Assembly (NCBI GenBank): GCA_937904535.1
Contig: CALELC010000636.1
Location: forward strand, 1-8,036
Direction of reading: 5' to 3'
From: an uncultured Planctomycetaceae bacterium
Lineage (GTDB): Bacteria; Planctomycetota; Planctomycetia; Pirellulales; Pirellulaceae
Length of the DNA stretch: 8,036 nucleotides
Within the stretch, counting starts at the first letter, position 1, and each line of letters opens with the position of its first letter. Below, in pieces: positions 1 through 6,978 of this stretch. The notes beneath the pieces are model-generated. The model was not told the DNA's origin, ran no database searches, and saw only the letters and a program-made list of their open reading frames with translations. The position numbers and the translations under genes were made by a program.

Positions 1-466
1 TGGCGGAGAACTCCTCCAACACTTCCGGCGACACTTCGCTGCTCTTCGAGAGCTTGTCCAACACTTCTTCGACCGGCTGAGCTCCAGATTCGGTGACCGC
101 GAGTCCCGGCAGTTTTCCGACTACATCCGCGACGATCGCGTCGACGCTGTTGGGATCGGCCCGGTCGCCGTCGCCGCCGCGAGCCGCTTCGCGGTCAGCC
201 ACTTGACGCGCCAGGTCCGATGGCCTATCGCCTCGTTTGGCCGCTGATTCATTCACGCGTTTGAGGCGCGGAATTAACTCTTCGACAAGCGAGTCAGTTG
301 TGTAGCGGAACTCATTCTGACGCTGCAGCATGGGATCCTCAGGCGAGCAGCCCGAGAGTCCGACAATGGTTGCCAGTGCAAATACGAACTTAGCAAGTGC
401 ATGGGTGACCAAGTTCCTACCGCTGCGGGAACCGTTTAGGCATCGATTGCTGTCACTGCTCATCAT
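1..466 (-). CDS. Predicted lipoprotein of unknown function, C-terminus beyond window
   Basis: The minus-strand frame is open from an ATG-ATG pair (466 and 463) to the left edge, giving about 155 residues with no stop. A basic n-region and a hydrophobic stretch (about residues 24-37, ALAKFVFALATIVG) lead into a lipobox, L-S-G-C, with Cys40 as the predicted lipidated residue. Residue +2 is Ser. The rest is hydrophilic and charged (TDSLVEELIPRLKRVNESA, then acidic and Gly/Asp-rich). I recognise no domain. The signal peptide is unusually long from the ATGs; a TTG at Leu19 would give a more standard 22-residue signal, so the start is uncertain. An AAGAAG stretch lies just before the ATGs. The gene begins 12 bp after the DUF1559 stop codon, so co-transcription is very likely. 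The export prediction is from sequence; the function is unknown. Confidence 0.8.
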   Translation of the reverse strand, partial: MMSSDSNRCLNGSRSGRNLVTHALAKFVFALATIVGLSGCSPEDPMLQRQNEFRYTTDSLVEELIPRLKRVNESAAKRGDRPSDLARQVADREAARGGDGDRADPNSVDAIVADVVGKLPGLAVTESGAQPVEEVLDKLSKSSEVSPEVLEEFSA

Positions 467-478
467 AGGCTTCTTTAT

Positions 479-1594
479 TTAATAAGCGGATACGACTTCG
501 CCACCATTGTTCGATCCGATTGCCCACCAGAGATCGATGTCAATCGAATTGGTAACGAAGCGGACGGAACCGTCTGCCAACGACATCTGCACACCGCCGG
601 GATGATTGCCCGAAGGGGTCACTCCGCCGTCGGCCTCGCTGCAGCGAAACCAGTCGGTGTTGTACCCGGGGATTGAAATCGTATTGGGAGGGAAAACATG
701 GTTGTAAAGATGTTTTTCCCAGGAGCTGGTGTAGAGCCAGGTCAACCCCTTGTACTGGCTCCATTCTTGCCAGTTGAGCGGGTTGGCAAGTCCGTCTTGG
801 ACCACTGAGCGGATCGACACGCCGGGCTGTTGGATCATTGCCGAGTTTGTGTAGTACAAGTTTCGGCGGCGGTCCTTATCATTACCGGTACCGCTATTGA
901 CCAAGCTCTCACTGAGTGCTGCTGTGTTTGACAGTCCATCGACGATGTCGCTGAACCGTACAGTGTTATTGGAGCCACCCAGCCAAGAACCCGTGCAATT
1001 TGTGGTGCCAGGACCCGCCGTGTTCATCCGCGAGTGAGAGATAAAACCACGTGATTTGCTGGAGGTGCCTGCCGTTGGTAAAGCCAAATGACGAGCTGGC
1101 CCCACGTTGCCCACATAACTGAAATTGGCGATTCCAGCGATCAAGGAATTGGTGGTGCTTTCGCTGGGGCAAAGGAAGGTGGCAATCTTAACTCTCGCCA
1201 TCTGGCCCAGAACGGACTGGCCGCTCACCAATCCATCCCAGGAGTATCCTGCGCCCGTGATCGATGAAGGCAACGTATCAAAGACATTGGCTTCTTCTAC
1301 ATACGGCAATATGCCAAAATACCAAGAAAGGTTGCCCGAGTTCCCACCACCGCCGTAGTCATGCGACGCTCGGTGCATATGCAGCGGTGTGGCATTGTAG
1401 ACGTCGTGATAGTTATGGATTGACAGTGTCAGTTGTTTGAGATGATTGGAACACTGCATCCGCCGAGCGGCTTCACGAGCGGCCTGGACAGCGGGTAGAA
1501 GCAAGCCGACCATAATGCCGATAATGGCAATGACGACGAGCAATTCAACGAGTGTGAATGCTCGGCGCATACGCGAACACTTGAGAAACAACAT
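479..1594 (-). CDS. DUF1559 family protein with prepilin-type N-terminal cleavage/methylation signal
   Basis: A 371-residue member of the large planctomycete DUF1559 (SBP_bac_10-like) family of pseudopilin-like envelope proteins, whose function is unknown. The N-terminus carries a type IV prepilin signal, RRA-FTLVELLVVIAIIG, with the conserved Glu at +5 of the predicted mature protein. It is followed by the usual hydrophobic helix and the LLPAVQAAREAARRMQCSNH block. The C-terminus has the H-X9-DG signature: His331, then Asp341-Gly342 in the context ADGSVRF. Length is normal for the family. The residue before the cleavage point is Ala rather than the more usual Gly. The start at 1594 is chosen because GGGGAG (1603-1608) lies 8 nt upstream; the internal Met at residue 9 (position 1570) has no such site. 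It sits 78 bp after the propeller gene and 12 bp before the lipoprotein gene. A prepilin peptidase would be expected to process it. Confidence 0.95.
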   Translation of the reverse strand: MLFLKCSRMRRAFTLVELLVVIAIIGIMVGLLLPAVQAAREAARRMQCSNHLKQLTLSIHNYHDVYNATPLHMHRASHDYGGGGNSGNLSWYFGILPYVEEANVFDTLPSSITGAGYSWDGLVSGQSVLGQMARVKIATFLCPSESTTNSLIAGIANFSYVGNVGPARHLALPTAGTSSKSRGFISHSRMNTAGPGTTNCTGSWLGGSNNTVRFSDIVDGLSNTAALSESLVNSGTGNDKDRRRNLYYTNSAMIQQPGVSIRSVVQDGLANPLNWQEWSQYKGLTWLYTSSWEKHLYNHVFPPNTISIPGYNTDWFRCSEADGGVTPSGNHPGGVQMSLADGSVRFVTNSIDIDLWWAIGSNNGGEVVSAY

Positions 1595-1602
1595 TGCCCA
1601 CG

Positions 1603-1608
1603 CTCCCC
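1603..1608 (-). promoter_or_regulatory. Ribosome binding site of the DUF1559 gene
   Basis: On the minus strand GGGGAG lies 8 nt before the ATG at 1594. It favours this start over the Met codon 24 nt further in, which has no purine-rich site ahead of it. Confidence 0.6.
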
Positions 1609-1672
1609 GGTAAAAGGAAAATAAAAATCACCGATCGGGTAAGTCAGTCTGCGGTGACAGCTGACGGCGTCG

Positions 1673-4600
1673 TCACTGTTGGGGTGGCGGCGCAGGAAGA
1701 AATGTGATCGAAGTTTGGATGGGGTAATTGCAGGTGCATCCCGAACTAGCTTCGGGAATCATCAGCAACCCGCCGGCAGGCAAAATATTGATCCAGCACC
1801 CCGGTCGCGTGATCTGGGTGACGGGAGAGGTTTGGTTGGTGTTCAAATCAAACATCGACGTGACATTCTGACGAAAGAAGAACGCCGATGTCGAAGCGGA
1901 GAGGTTGCCGCAGCCGCGGCGGTGATTGGGGTTCCACTGGAAATCAGCCAATGGAATTCCCGTTTCCAGGTAGTACCCGAAGGGCTCACAATAGAGCCGA
2001 TCGCCGACGATCACCGGTCGATGATCCTGTTCGCCGTGGTCGCCTGAGATCGTCGTTCCCTGGCGTTGAGTCGTCTTCCAGATGGTGCTGCCATCGTGAG
2101 CATCTAACACCGTGATGTCGTAAAGCACCTGATCGGATTTCTTGTTTTCACCCGAGTTGTACGAGCCGGCGACAACGATTTTGCCTGGGGCAGCGCTGAG
2201 GTAGATGTTGTGGCGGAGGTTGGCTAGATCCAGCGGGCGGCGCAGGAGCTGCTTGCCGTCTTCCACGCCGATGGCTGTCAGCCAGCAACCTGGGCCGACC
2301 AATTGCCGGGCCGTGGCTCGACCGGTTCCGGAACTCAAGGTTTCGGCATTAGCGCTTTCGATAAACCAAATCCGTCCCGCATGAATCGCGATCGTCGGGT
2401 TGATGATCAGGCCGTGCTCAACCTCGTACACCCATTTCGGTTCGCCGGTATTGGGATCGGTCACGAACAACTGGTTGCTGCCAACCAGAGGTACATCGTC
2501 CCAGTAAGACTCTTTACCGGCGACCTCACGACTGATCTCGCGTCGCGAGGCCGTCGGAGCCGCCGCTGTGCCTACCACTAAGTCAACGTCGGCTAGGTGC
2601 GCAAGGTAACCCCAATGCAATTCACCTTTGGCCTGGGCCGGAAGCTCCAACGTACGGTGAACATAGCCGCTTTGGGCGTCGAGCATGAGGCAATGGTCAG
2701 CCGAGGCTACGAACAAGTGATCGTCCGAGGCTGCGAGCTGTGAGGAATCGCGAAAGACTGCGATCCGGCGCGAGTCTGGAGTTTCTCGCTCCCACAGCAC
2801 GGTACCGTTATAAGCGTCCAGAGCATAAACACGCTCGTCACCCGGAACGAACAACCGCCCGGCGGCAAACAACGGTGCGCTGGTACGGTGATGACGGTCG
2901 ATCATGTCTCGCGGGCCCGGCTCACCGAACCACTGGATTTTCAGACTCGAATAGTCGTGCGTGTCGCCGCTGCAAATGGTGTTGGCCGGATCCGCATACA
3001 GGTGCGTCCACTGACCGGCTCCGATCAGCGGCTCACGGCGCAGCGTCGGCTGTTCGGTTCGCTCGAGCCAAGCAACACCCCCGGCAGGCCGAACCACGCG
3101 GTGGATTTCGGCTTCGCTAACTGGCAGAGGGCTGTCTGCGGTGAAACACTGCGGTCCGAGGACAACGTTGAATAGGTAGTCGGAGTAGGGCAGCGTTTGG
3201 GCGTCGCCAAGCACATGGACGGTAACTCGATTGCCGTAAATTCCCTGCAGGTTCAGCTCGCGGCGAGCACGATCCGCCTCCGCCCGGTCGTGGGTCACGG
3301 CAACAACCTTCCACTGAGATTGTCGCGCTAGTTCCGCCAGCCAATCGGCATCGGCGGTAAAGGCCAAGCACCAACCTTGTCGTGTGCCGGCGCCCTGAAC
3401 CCAGCTGGCCACCACCTCAGAATCGACATCGGGATTGAGGGGCGCTGGGACGGTGGGCGTCACTGCCTTCTCGTCAATCACGGCGTCGAAGACATCGCCA
3501 TCACCGGCGGGCGCAAAACAGTCGATGCGGCCGGTATCGGTGCTCACAAACAGTCGGCCCCGCGCAGTAGCGAGCGCCCAGGCGGTGCCTTCGACCGGCG
3601 TGCTCCAGATCTCTTTTCCATCGTCGGCAGAGAGCGCGGCAACAATGCCCTCACCACCACCGATGCGAACGTTACCGGCGCCGATGAAGGCGTGGCGAAA
3701 CCGGTTGGCGATCTCGCTGACTTCTTTTCCCACCCCTTTGCCGCGACGTTGCAGCGCCGAGGAAAAGGCACCGGCAGGGTCGCGACCGGTAGGAATAAAG
3801 AGTCGGCCAGCACGGCGTTCGAGATAGCCTTGGGGAGAAACGTTCAGCGGCCCGCGGGCCAGCAGTCGTCCGTCGTCAACTGAGATCGCAAATTGCTCGA
3901 CGCCCTGATTGGGAAACAGGCCTGAGCAGAACCAGGCGACGCCGTCTTCCACGATGATGCCGGTACGCACCGGCCGATCGCTGATCATCCGGCCATTGCC
4001 AGGCATCCGGCGGTCGACGTCAAATGCTTCGAACTGCCACTGGAGCGAACCGTCCTGAAGATCCAAGCAGTAGACGCGTCCGTCGTCGCAGCCAAATAGC
4101 ACTCGGTCGTGTTCGAGCGTGGGAGCTAAGCGAACCGGCGCTTCGGTAAAGAAAGTCCAGCGCAGTTCTCCAGTATCCGCATCCAGGCAGGAGACACGAT
4201 CATCGGCCGAAGAGGCAAAGACCACCGCATCGCCAACGGTGACCACCGCAAAGGAGCGGTCGAACACAATTCGCGGGCTGAGGTTGTATTTGCGGTTCCA
4301 AATGTCCTGGCGGGCTGGCGGCGGCCATGCCGGAGCCGGAGCGTGTCGCGGTTTATAGGACCATTTGCGGATCAGTGGGAACTGAAGCGATTCGGTTGAA
4401 ATACCGGTCCGCTGGCTATCACGCTGCCAGGTGGGCCAGCCGTCGACAAGCGGTCGAACGGTGTCGACATCGGGAAATCGGGCCTTATGGGCCTGAAACT
4501 CAGCGCGCACTTCTGCTTCGGCTAACGCTCGTTCCCAGACAGCCACACGCTCGATCTGGCCCGTCATGCCGTACAGTTCGTCGTCATCGCGATACGCGCC

Positions 4601-5293
4601 GATCACGAAGGCGCCATCCGCGGGCATCGAGATCGCTCCGGACTGCTCACTCGCTTGTGCGGCGAGCTCACCGTCAACGTACAACTGCTGTTGTTGGCCG
4701 TCGTAGGTGCCGACGACGAAGTACCAAAACCCGGGATCGAACTGGCGAGGCGCGGTCAGATAGGTCAGTTTGGAAGAACCCTGGCTATTGAGCGCAAAGA
4801 AAAACTGTTGATCGCGATATCCTAACAGCCAGCCTTTCTCATAGTCTCCATTGTCTTGCATCGCTCCCACGATGCCGCCCCAGGGCAGCGGTTTATCGAT
4901 CCGCACCCAAGCCGCGACGGTGATTGCTGCCGCGGGCAATTTGAGGTTTTGAAGCGTTGAGCTGACGACCAAGTGAGCCGGTTGATCGCCAGCCGCCGTG
5001 AGGCACAGCGCATGCGGGGCTTCTGGGGCAAACTGCAGCGAACCCGAGGACAAGCTTGCGGGAAGTGACCCGACGACCGGCTGAATGTCAGCTTCCGTCG
5101 CAGCGTCGCGATGGAAGTCCCACAGATAGGCCAGCCCAGATGACTCAGCCGAACCAAGCTGACCTTCCGCGTGCGAAGGTGAAGCGGGGGATTCGGCCCG
5201 CGCAACGCCTGATCCCGAGGAAAACACTCCTAAGATGCTGACCAGCCCAATGCCAGCGAAGGCTATCCGGCAACCAAGCTTAAACTGTCGCAC
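1673..5293 (-). CDS. Exported LamG / PQQ-type beta-propeller protein with embedded degenerate methyltransferase-like domain
   Basis: A giant secreted protein of about 1,206 residues. Residue numbers here count from an upstream in-frame GTG at 5299. A Sec signal peptide (residues 3-35) has an Arg/Lys n-region, a hydrophobic core IAFAGIGLVSILGVF, and an ARA cleavage site. Residues about 52-276 form a LamG/concanavalin-like jelly roll (AAWVRID, GFWYFVVGTYDGQ, LYVDGE, ERVAVWERAL). Residues about 285-600 and 755-1120 contain PQQ-type propeller blades (CLDADTGELRW, CLDLQDGSLQW, ALDAYNGTVLWE, VLDAHDGSTIW). Between them, residues about 625-748 resemble a class I methyltransferase fold lacking its SAM-binding glycines. 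The C-terminal block (about 1126-1200) has paired Gly-Cys motifs, RPGCWINILPAGG and SGCTCNYPIQTS. I know similar architectures from planctomycete genomes, where they are annotated as PQQ-binding-like repeat proteins or loosely as BamB. Enzymatic activity is unproven. The GTG at 5293 is chosen because its ribosome binding site is well spaced. Confidence 0.9.
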   Translation of the reverse strand: MRQFKLGCRIAFAGIGLVSILGVFSSGSGVARAESPASPSHAEGQLGSAESSGLAYLWDFHRDAATEADIQPVVGSLPASLSSGSLQFAPEAPHALCLTAAGDQPAHLVVSSTLQNLKLPAAAITVAAWVRIDKPLPWGGIVGAMQDNGDYEKGWLLGYRDQQFFFALNSQGSSKLTYLTAPRQFDPGFWYFVVGTYDGQQQQLYVDGELAAQASEQSGAISMPADGAFVIGAYRDDDELYGMTGQIERVAVWERALAEAEVRAEFQAHKARFPDVDTVRPLVDGWPTWQRDSQRTGISTESLQFPLIRKWSYKPRHAPAPAWPPPARQDIWNRKYNLSPRIVFDRSFAVVTVGDAVVFASSADDRVSCLDADTGELRWTFFTEAPVRLAPTLEHDRVLFGCDDGRVYCLDLQDGSLQWQFEAFDVDRRMPGNGRMISDRPVRTGIIVEDGVAWFCSGLFPNQGVEQFAISVDDGRLLARGPLNVSPQGYLERRAGRLFIPTGRDPAGAFSSALQRRGKGVGKEVSEIANRFRHAFIGAGNVRIGGGEGIVAALSADDGKEIWSTPVEGTAWALATARGRLFVSTDTGRIDCFAPAGDGDVFDAVIDEKAVTPTVPAPLNPDVDSEVVASWVQGAGTRQGWCLAFTADADWLAELARQSQWKVVAVTHDRAEADRARRELNLQGIYGNRVTVHVLGDAQTLPYSDYLFNVVLGPQCFTADSPLPVSEAEIHRVVRPAGGVAWLERTEQPTLRREPLIGAGQWTHLYADPANTICSGDTHDYSSLKIQWFGEPGPRDMIDRHHRTSAPLFAAGRLFVPGDERVYALDAYNGTVLWERETPDSRRIAVFRDSSQLAASDDHLFVASADHCLMLDAQSGYVHRTLELPAQAKGELHWGYLAHLADVDLVVGTAAAPTASRREISREVAGKESYWDDVPLVGSNQLFVTDPNTGEPKWVYEVEHGLIINPTIAIHAGRIWFIESANAETLSSGTGRATARQLVGPGCWLTAIGVEDGKQLLRRPLDLANLRHNIYLSAAPGKIVVAGSYNSGENKKSDQVLYDITVLDAHDGSTIWKTTQRQGTTISGDHGEQDHRPVIVGDRLYCEPFGYYLETGIPLADFQWNPNHRRGCGNLSASTSAFFFRQNVTSMFDLNTNQTSPVTQITRPGCWINILPAGGLLMIPEASSGCTCNYPIQTSITFLPAPPPQQ
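3056..3427 (-). other. Degenerate class I methyltransferase-like insert within the propeller protein
   Basis: Residues about 625-748 of the propeller protein follow the order of a Rossmann-type SAM methyltransferase. GWCLAF (642-647) fits strand 1 and WKVVAVTHD (663-671) strand 2. RVTVHVLGDAQTLPYSDY (691-708) fits the motif after strand 3, FNVVLGP (710-716) strand 4, and EIHRVVRPAGGVAWLE strand 5. The Gly-rich loop is replaced by FTADAD (647-652). The acidic residue at the end of strand 2 is Thr669, and Asn711 occupies the usual Asp position of strand 4. The fold assignment is inference from pattern; loss of catalysis is a further inference. Confidence 0.6.
4472..5146 (-). other. LamG/concanavalin-like domain of the propeller protein
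   Basis: Residues about 52-276 carry the hallmarks of the Laminin_G_3 superfamily: an early LAYLWDF strand, AAITVAAWVRID, GWLLGYRDQQFFFALN, FWYFVVGTYDGQQQQLYVDGE, and a closing GQIERVAVWERALAEAEV. Such domains usually bind carbohydrate or protein ligands outside the cytoplasm, consistent with the signal peptide. The ligand cannot be inferred. Confidence 0.8.
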
Positions 5294-5301
5294 GGGCACC
5301 T

Positions 5302-5305
5302 CTCC
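5302..5305 (-). promoter_or_regulatory. Ribosome binding site that decides the propeller gene start
   Basis: GGAG on the minus strand, extended to GGAGAGG (5299-5305), runs into the first in-frame GTG at 5299 and would leave only 2 nt of spacing. It lies 8 nt from the second GTG at 5293. Normal spacing therefore favours 5293 as the start, shortening the protein by two residues. Confidence 0.5.
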
Positions 5306-5341
5306 ACGCGTTAGCGGTCAACTATGGAAGTTACGTCACCC

Positions 5342-5370
5342 ATCTTGCTCACCGCTATCAATGGTGTCAA
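5342..5370 (-). promoter_or_regulatory. Candidate sigma70-type promoter of the propeller gene
   Basis: On the minus strand there is a perfect TTGACA -35 element (5365-5370), a 17-bp spacer, and CAAGAT (5342-5347), a 3-of-6 match to the -10 consensus. Transcription would begin near 5335, giving a leader of about 40 nt. The -10 is weak, so this rests mainly on the perfect -35 and its location. A run of seven G/C pairs (5373-5379) lies 2 bp upstream of the -35. Confidence 0.35.
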
Positions 5371-5372
5371 GC

Positions 5373-5437
5373 GGGGGGGATATGGCAGATAGGCAGTCTT
5401 GATTTAATGGGGGGGGGGTGGGGCTGTTTGGAGGGGG
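5373..5437. repeat. Cluster of G homopolymer tracts between two minus-strand genes
   Basis: The plus strand holds G tracts of 7 (5373-5379), 10 (5409-5418), 4 (5420-5423) and 5 (5433-5437) bases in 65 bp. They lie between the stop of the helical protein gene and the candidate promoter of the propeller gene. Four tracts at this spacing could form a G-quadruplex on the plus strand. The long runs are also prone to slippage and to sequencing error. A function is not shown. Confidence 0.6.
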
Positions 5438-5450
5438 TTGCTGTAGTAGG

Positions 5451-6350
5451 CTACGGTTTCCAGCGAGCCAAAGCAGGAGCCGATACGTTGCCTGTCGGTT
5501 GCCGCAGTAGTGGATGATCCGCAGCACTGCGTGGGCGGGTTTCAGGACTGAGATTGGACTGCAGTCGCTGCAGCCAATGTGGCCTGAGCAGTCCCAGCGA
5601 GTCAAAAAGCTGTGGATGGAGACATGCCAAGGCTGCTTGCCCCAGTTCGCGGTTGGCTTGGGGCAGAGATGCGCGCGCATCGCAAACGGCAGCGAGCGAA
5701 ATGCTGAGGGCCGCGGGCAAACCGAGTCTCAGCGTGGTGTCGTAGGCCAGCGGTTGGTGGAGGATCGAGACGGCAAACGCACCGGCGCGAGTGGCATCAT
5801 GGGCGTACCGACGGGCTCCGGGGTGTTCTAACAGCATGCAGCCGAGCAGGCGATCGGTCCAGTGTTCGACGCTGCGGCGCAGGCGATTGAGTTTCAAGGA
5901 CTGTTCGACCGAGCCTCCGCGGCCAAACAACAGCAAACGCAGGACATGGTTGCGAACTTGCAGATGGGTCAGGAACACCGACTGCGTGACCGGTTGGATA
6001 TCGGCCTCGGCACGCTCGCCGTCGAGTGCCCCGCCCACCGCGGCCATCACGCGAGTCAAGGTTTCGCTGATCAGTATCTCTTCGAGCATCGGCAAATGTT
6101 GGTGCCACCAATCGCGGGCCGCCAGGGAGCGGCCCGCATTGAGTAGCTCCGAGAGTCGGCCGAGCCCGCGATTCCAGAGCTCGACTCGTTGCCGTGACGC
6201 AGACCAATACTGCACCATAGCTTCCGCGGGCACCGCAGCGCGACAAGAGACCAGCGCCGGACCCTGGACGGCCAGCAGGGCGGCTAAGCGGGCGAGCTCG
6301 ATGCAGTGCATGCGTGGATCAGGGGAAAAGGGCATACCGAAAGGGGCCAA
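5451..6350 (-). CDS. Uncharacterised alpha-helical protein
   Basis: A 299-residue frame that I do not recognise as a named family. It has no signal peptide or membrane segment, so it is probably cytoplasmic. It appears almost wholly helical, with Leu/Ala-rich amphipathic stretches (CIELARLAALLAVQGPALV at 16-34; RLGRL-type heptads near 60-70). Polar residues cluster in helices: WWHQH (81-85), LEEILISETLTR (89-100), HLQVRNHVLR (129-138), EHWTDRLLG (162-170) and EH (175-176). The His and Glu residues could be metal ligands, but this is speculation. The C-terminal 35 residues look disordered. The first codon at 6350 is TTG; ATGs at 6335 and 6311 are alternatives, and none has a clear ribosome binding site. 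The start is therefore uncertain. The next gene begins about 150 bp downstream, beyond the G-tract cluster, so the two are probably transcribed separately. Confidence 0.75.
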   Translation of the reverse strand: MAPFGMPFSPDPRMHCIELARLAALLAVQGPALVSCRAAVPAEAMVQYWSASRQRVELWNRGLGRLSELLNAGRSLAARDWWHQHLPMLEEILISETLTRVMAAVGGALDGERAEADIQPVTQSVFLTHLQVRNHVLRLLLFGRGGSVEQSLKLNRLRRSVEHWTDRLLGCMLLEHPGARRYAHDATRAGAFAVSILHQPLAYDTTLRLGLPAALSISLAAVCDARASLPQANRELGQAALACLHPQLFDSLGLLRPHWLQRLQSNLSPETRPRSAADHPLLRQPTGNVSAPALARWKP

Positions 6351-6396
6351 CGGCGACTGCCGGAGGCCGGCGGGCCGAATGCCGGTTACTGCATCC

Positions 6397-6426
6397 GCTA
6401 TACCGCTGCGGCTGGATTGCTAGCAA
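6397..6426 (-). promoter_or_regulatory. Weak candidate promoter of the uncharacterised helical protein gene
   Basis: On the minus strand TTGCTA (6421-6426) and TATAGC (6397-6402) are separated by 18 bp. Each matches the sigma70 consensus at 4 of 6 positions. The predicted leader to the TTG at 6350 would be about 40 nt. Matches this weak occur by chance. Confidence 0.2.
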
Positions 6427-6723
6427 TTGATGCGTAAACCGTTTGCGTACCGGCGATTCCGTCTTCGGGCCGCGCTGGAGGTGCACTGGGACGCAGGTAG
6501 AAATGTTGAATTGCCGCAACAGAATGAGGCGCAACTGAGACTTTTGGCGGCGGCTGGGACCGTTGTTGGTCGGTCGGTGGAGCCAGAGATCTACAGGATT
6601 AGACAGGGTCTGCCGGATAGAAAAACCGCATCAGACGCCGCTTCAGCCCGCTCATCCGTCACGACTAGACGAACTGTTGCTACCGGACGCAAATCGGTTT
6701 GCGACGCTTAAATCGCGACAGAA

Positions 6724-6766
6724 TGACGTAGTGACGGCGAATAGTTGTCGATAGCACTCTACGTCA
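6724..6766. repeat. Perfect 8-bp inverted repeat with 27-nt spacer
   Basis: TGACGTAG (6724-6731) is the exact reverse complement of CTACGTCA (6759-6766). It could be a regulator's paired half-sites or an RNA hairpin. No run of T follows on either strand, so it does not look like an intrinsic terminator. Confidence 0.5.
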
Positions 6767-6772
6767 CCCGGT

Positions 6773-6796
6773 GTGTGTGTCGAAGCCGCCACACAC
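6773..6796. repeat. GT-rich 7-bp inverted repeat (hairpin)
   Basis: GTGTGTG (6773-6779) pairs with CACACAC (6790-6796) around a 10-nt loop. It starts 7 bp after the preceding inverted repeat, making a compact structured segment about 180 bp upstream of the Cys-rich gene. Confidence 0.45.
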
Positions 6797-6965
6797 GACA
6801 AACAGCGTCCTCTGAACAGTGACGGACCAATCTGCCCCACGCTGATTGAGACGTTCGCTGACGCTGTGGCGGTTGATCATGTTCGGTGGGGGTCACTTAG
6901 CACTCAGAGTGGCTCTATGGACCTGCATGCTGCGGCTTAACCTTGAGAAGAATACCCAATCCATT

Positions 6966-6969
6966 GGAG
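6966..6969 (+). promoter_or_regulatory. Ribosome binding site deciding the Cys-rich gene start
   Basis: GGAG lies 9 nt before the ATG at 6979. A longer reading from TTG at 6943 would place this site inside the coding region and put 12 polar residues before the signal peptide. The ATG at 6979 is therefore preferred. Confidence 0.65.
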
Positions 6970-6978
6970 TCAATCACG

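Larger units (their letters stand above)
6351..6978. other. Intergenic region of about 630 bp without a convincing gene
   Basis: This lies between divergently transcribed genes (minus strand to the left, plus strand to the right) and should hold promoters for both. Open frames exist at 6427-6711 (plus) and 6319-6534 (minus). They are Arg-rich, lack ribosome binding sites and resemble no protein family, so they are treated as chance. The region holds two inverted repeats (6724-6766 and 6773-6796). I see no tRNA, no known riboswitch and no insertion element. Confidence 0.6.

Noticed and set aside
3377..3883. Plus-strand open frame of 168 codons, with others at 2740-3120, 3435-3827 and 4327-4791
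   Set aside because: All lie opposite the propeller gene, are Arg/Ala-rich and low in plausible domains, and lack ribosome binding sites. The minus-strand frame has clear domain motifs throughout.
5791..6423. Plus-strand open frame of 210 codons
   Set aside because: It is Ser/Arg-rich with no family resemblance and opposes the helical protein gene, whose composition and helix pattern look genuine.
6427..6711. Plus-strand open frame of 94 codons in the intergenic region
   Set aside because: It is Arg-rich with no ribosome binding site and no recognisable domain or signal; probably chance in GC-rich DNA.
6873..6901. TTGATC as a -35 element for the Cys-rich gene
   Set aside because: No sequence at 16-18 bp spacing resembles a -10 element, so no promoter is called.
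6943..6978. N-terminal extension of the Cys-rich protein from a TTG
   Set aside because: It would place the GGAG ribosome binding site inside the gene and put polar residues ahead of a complete signal peptide beginning at 6979.
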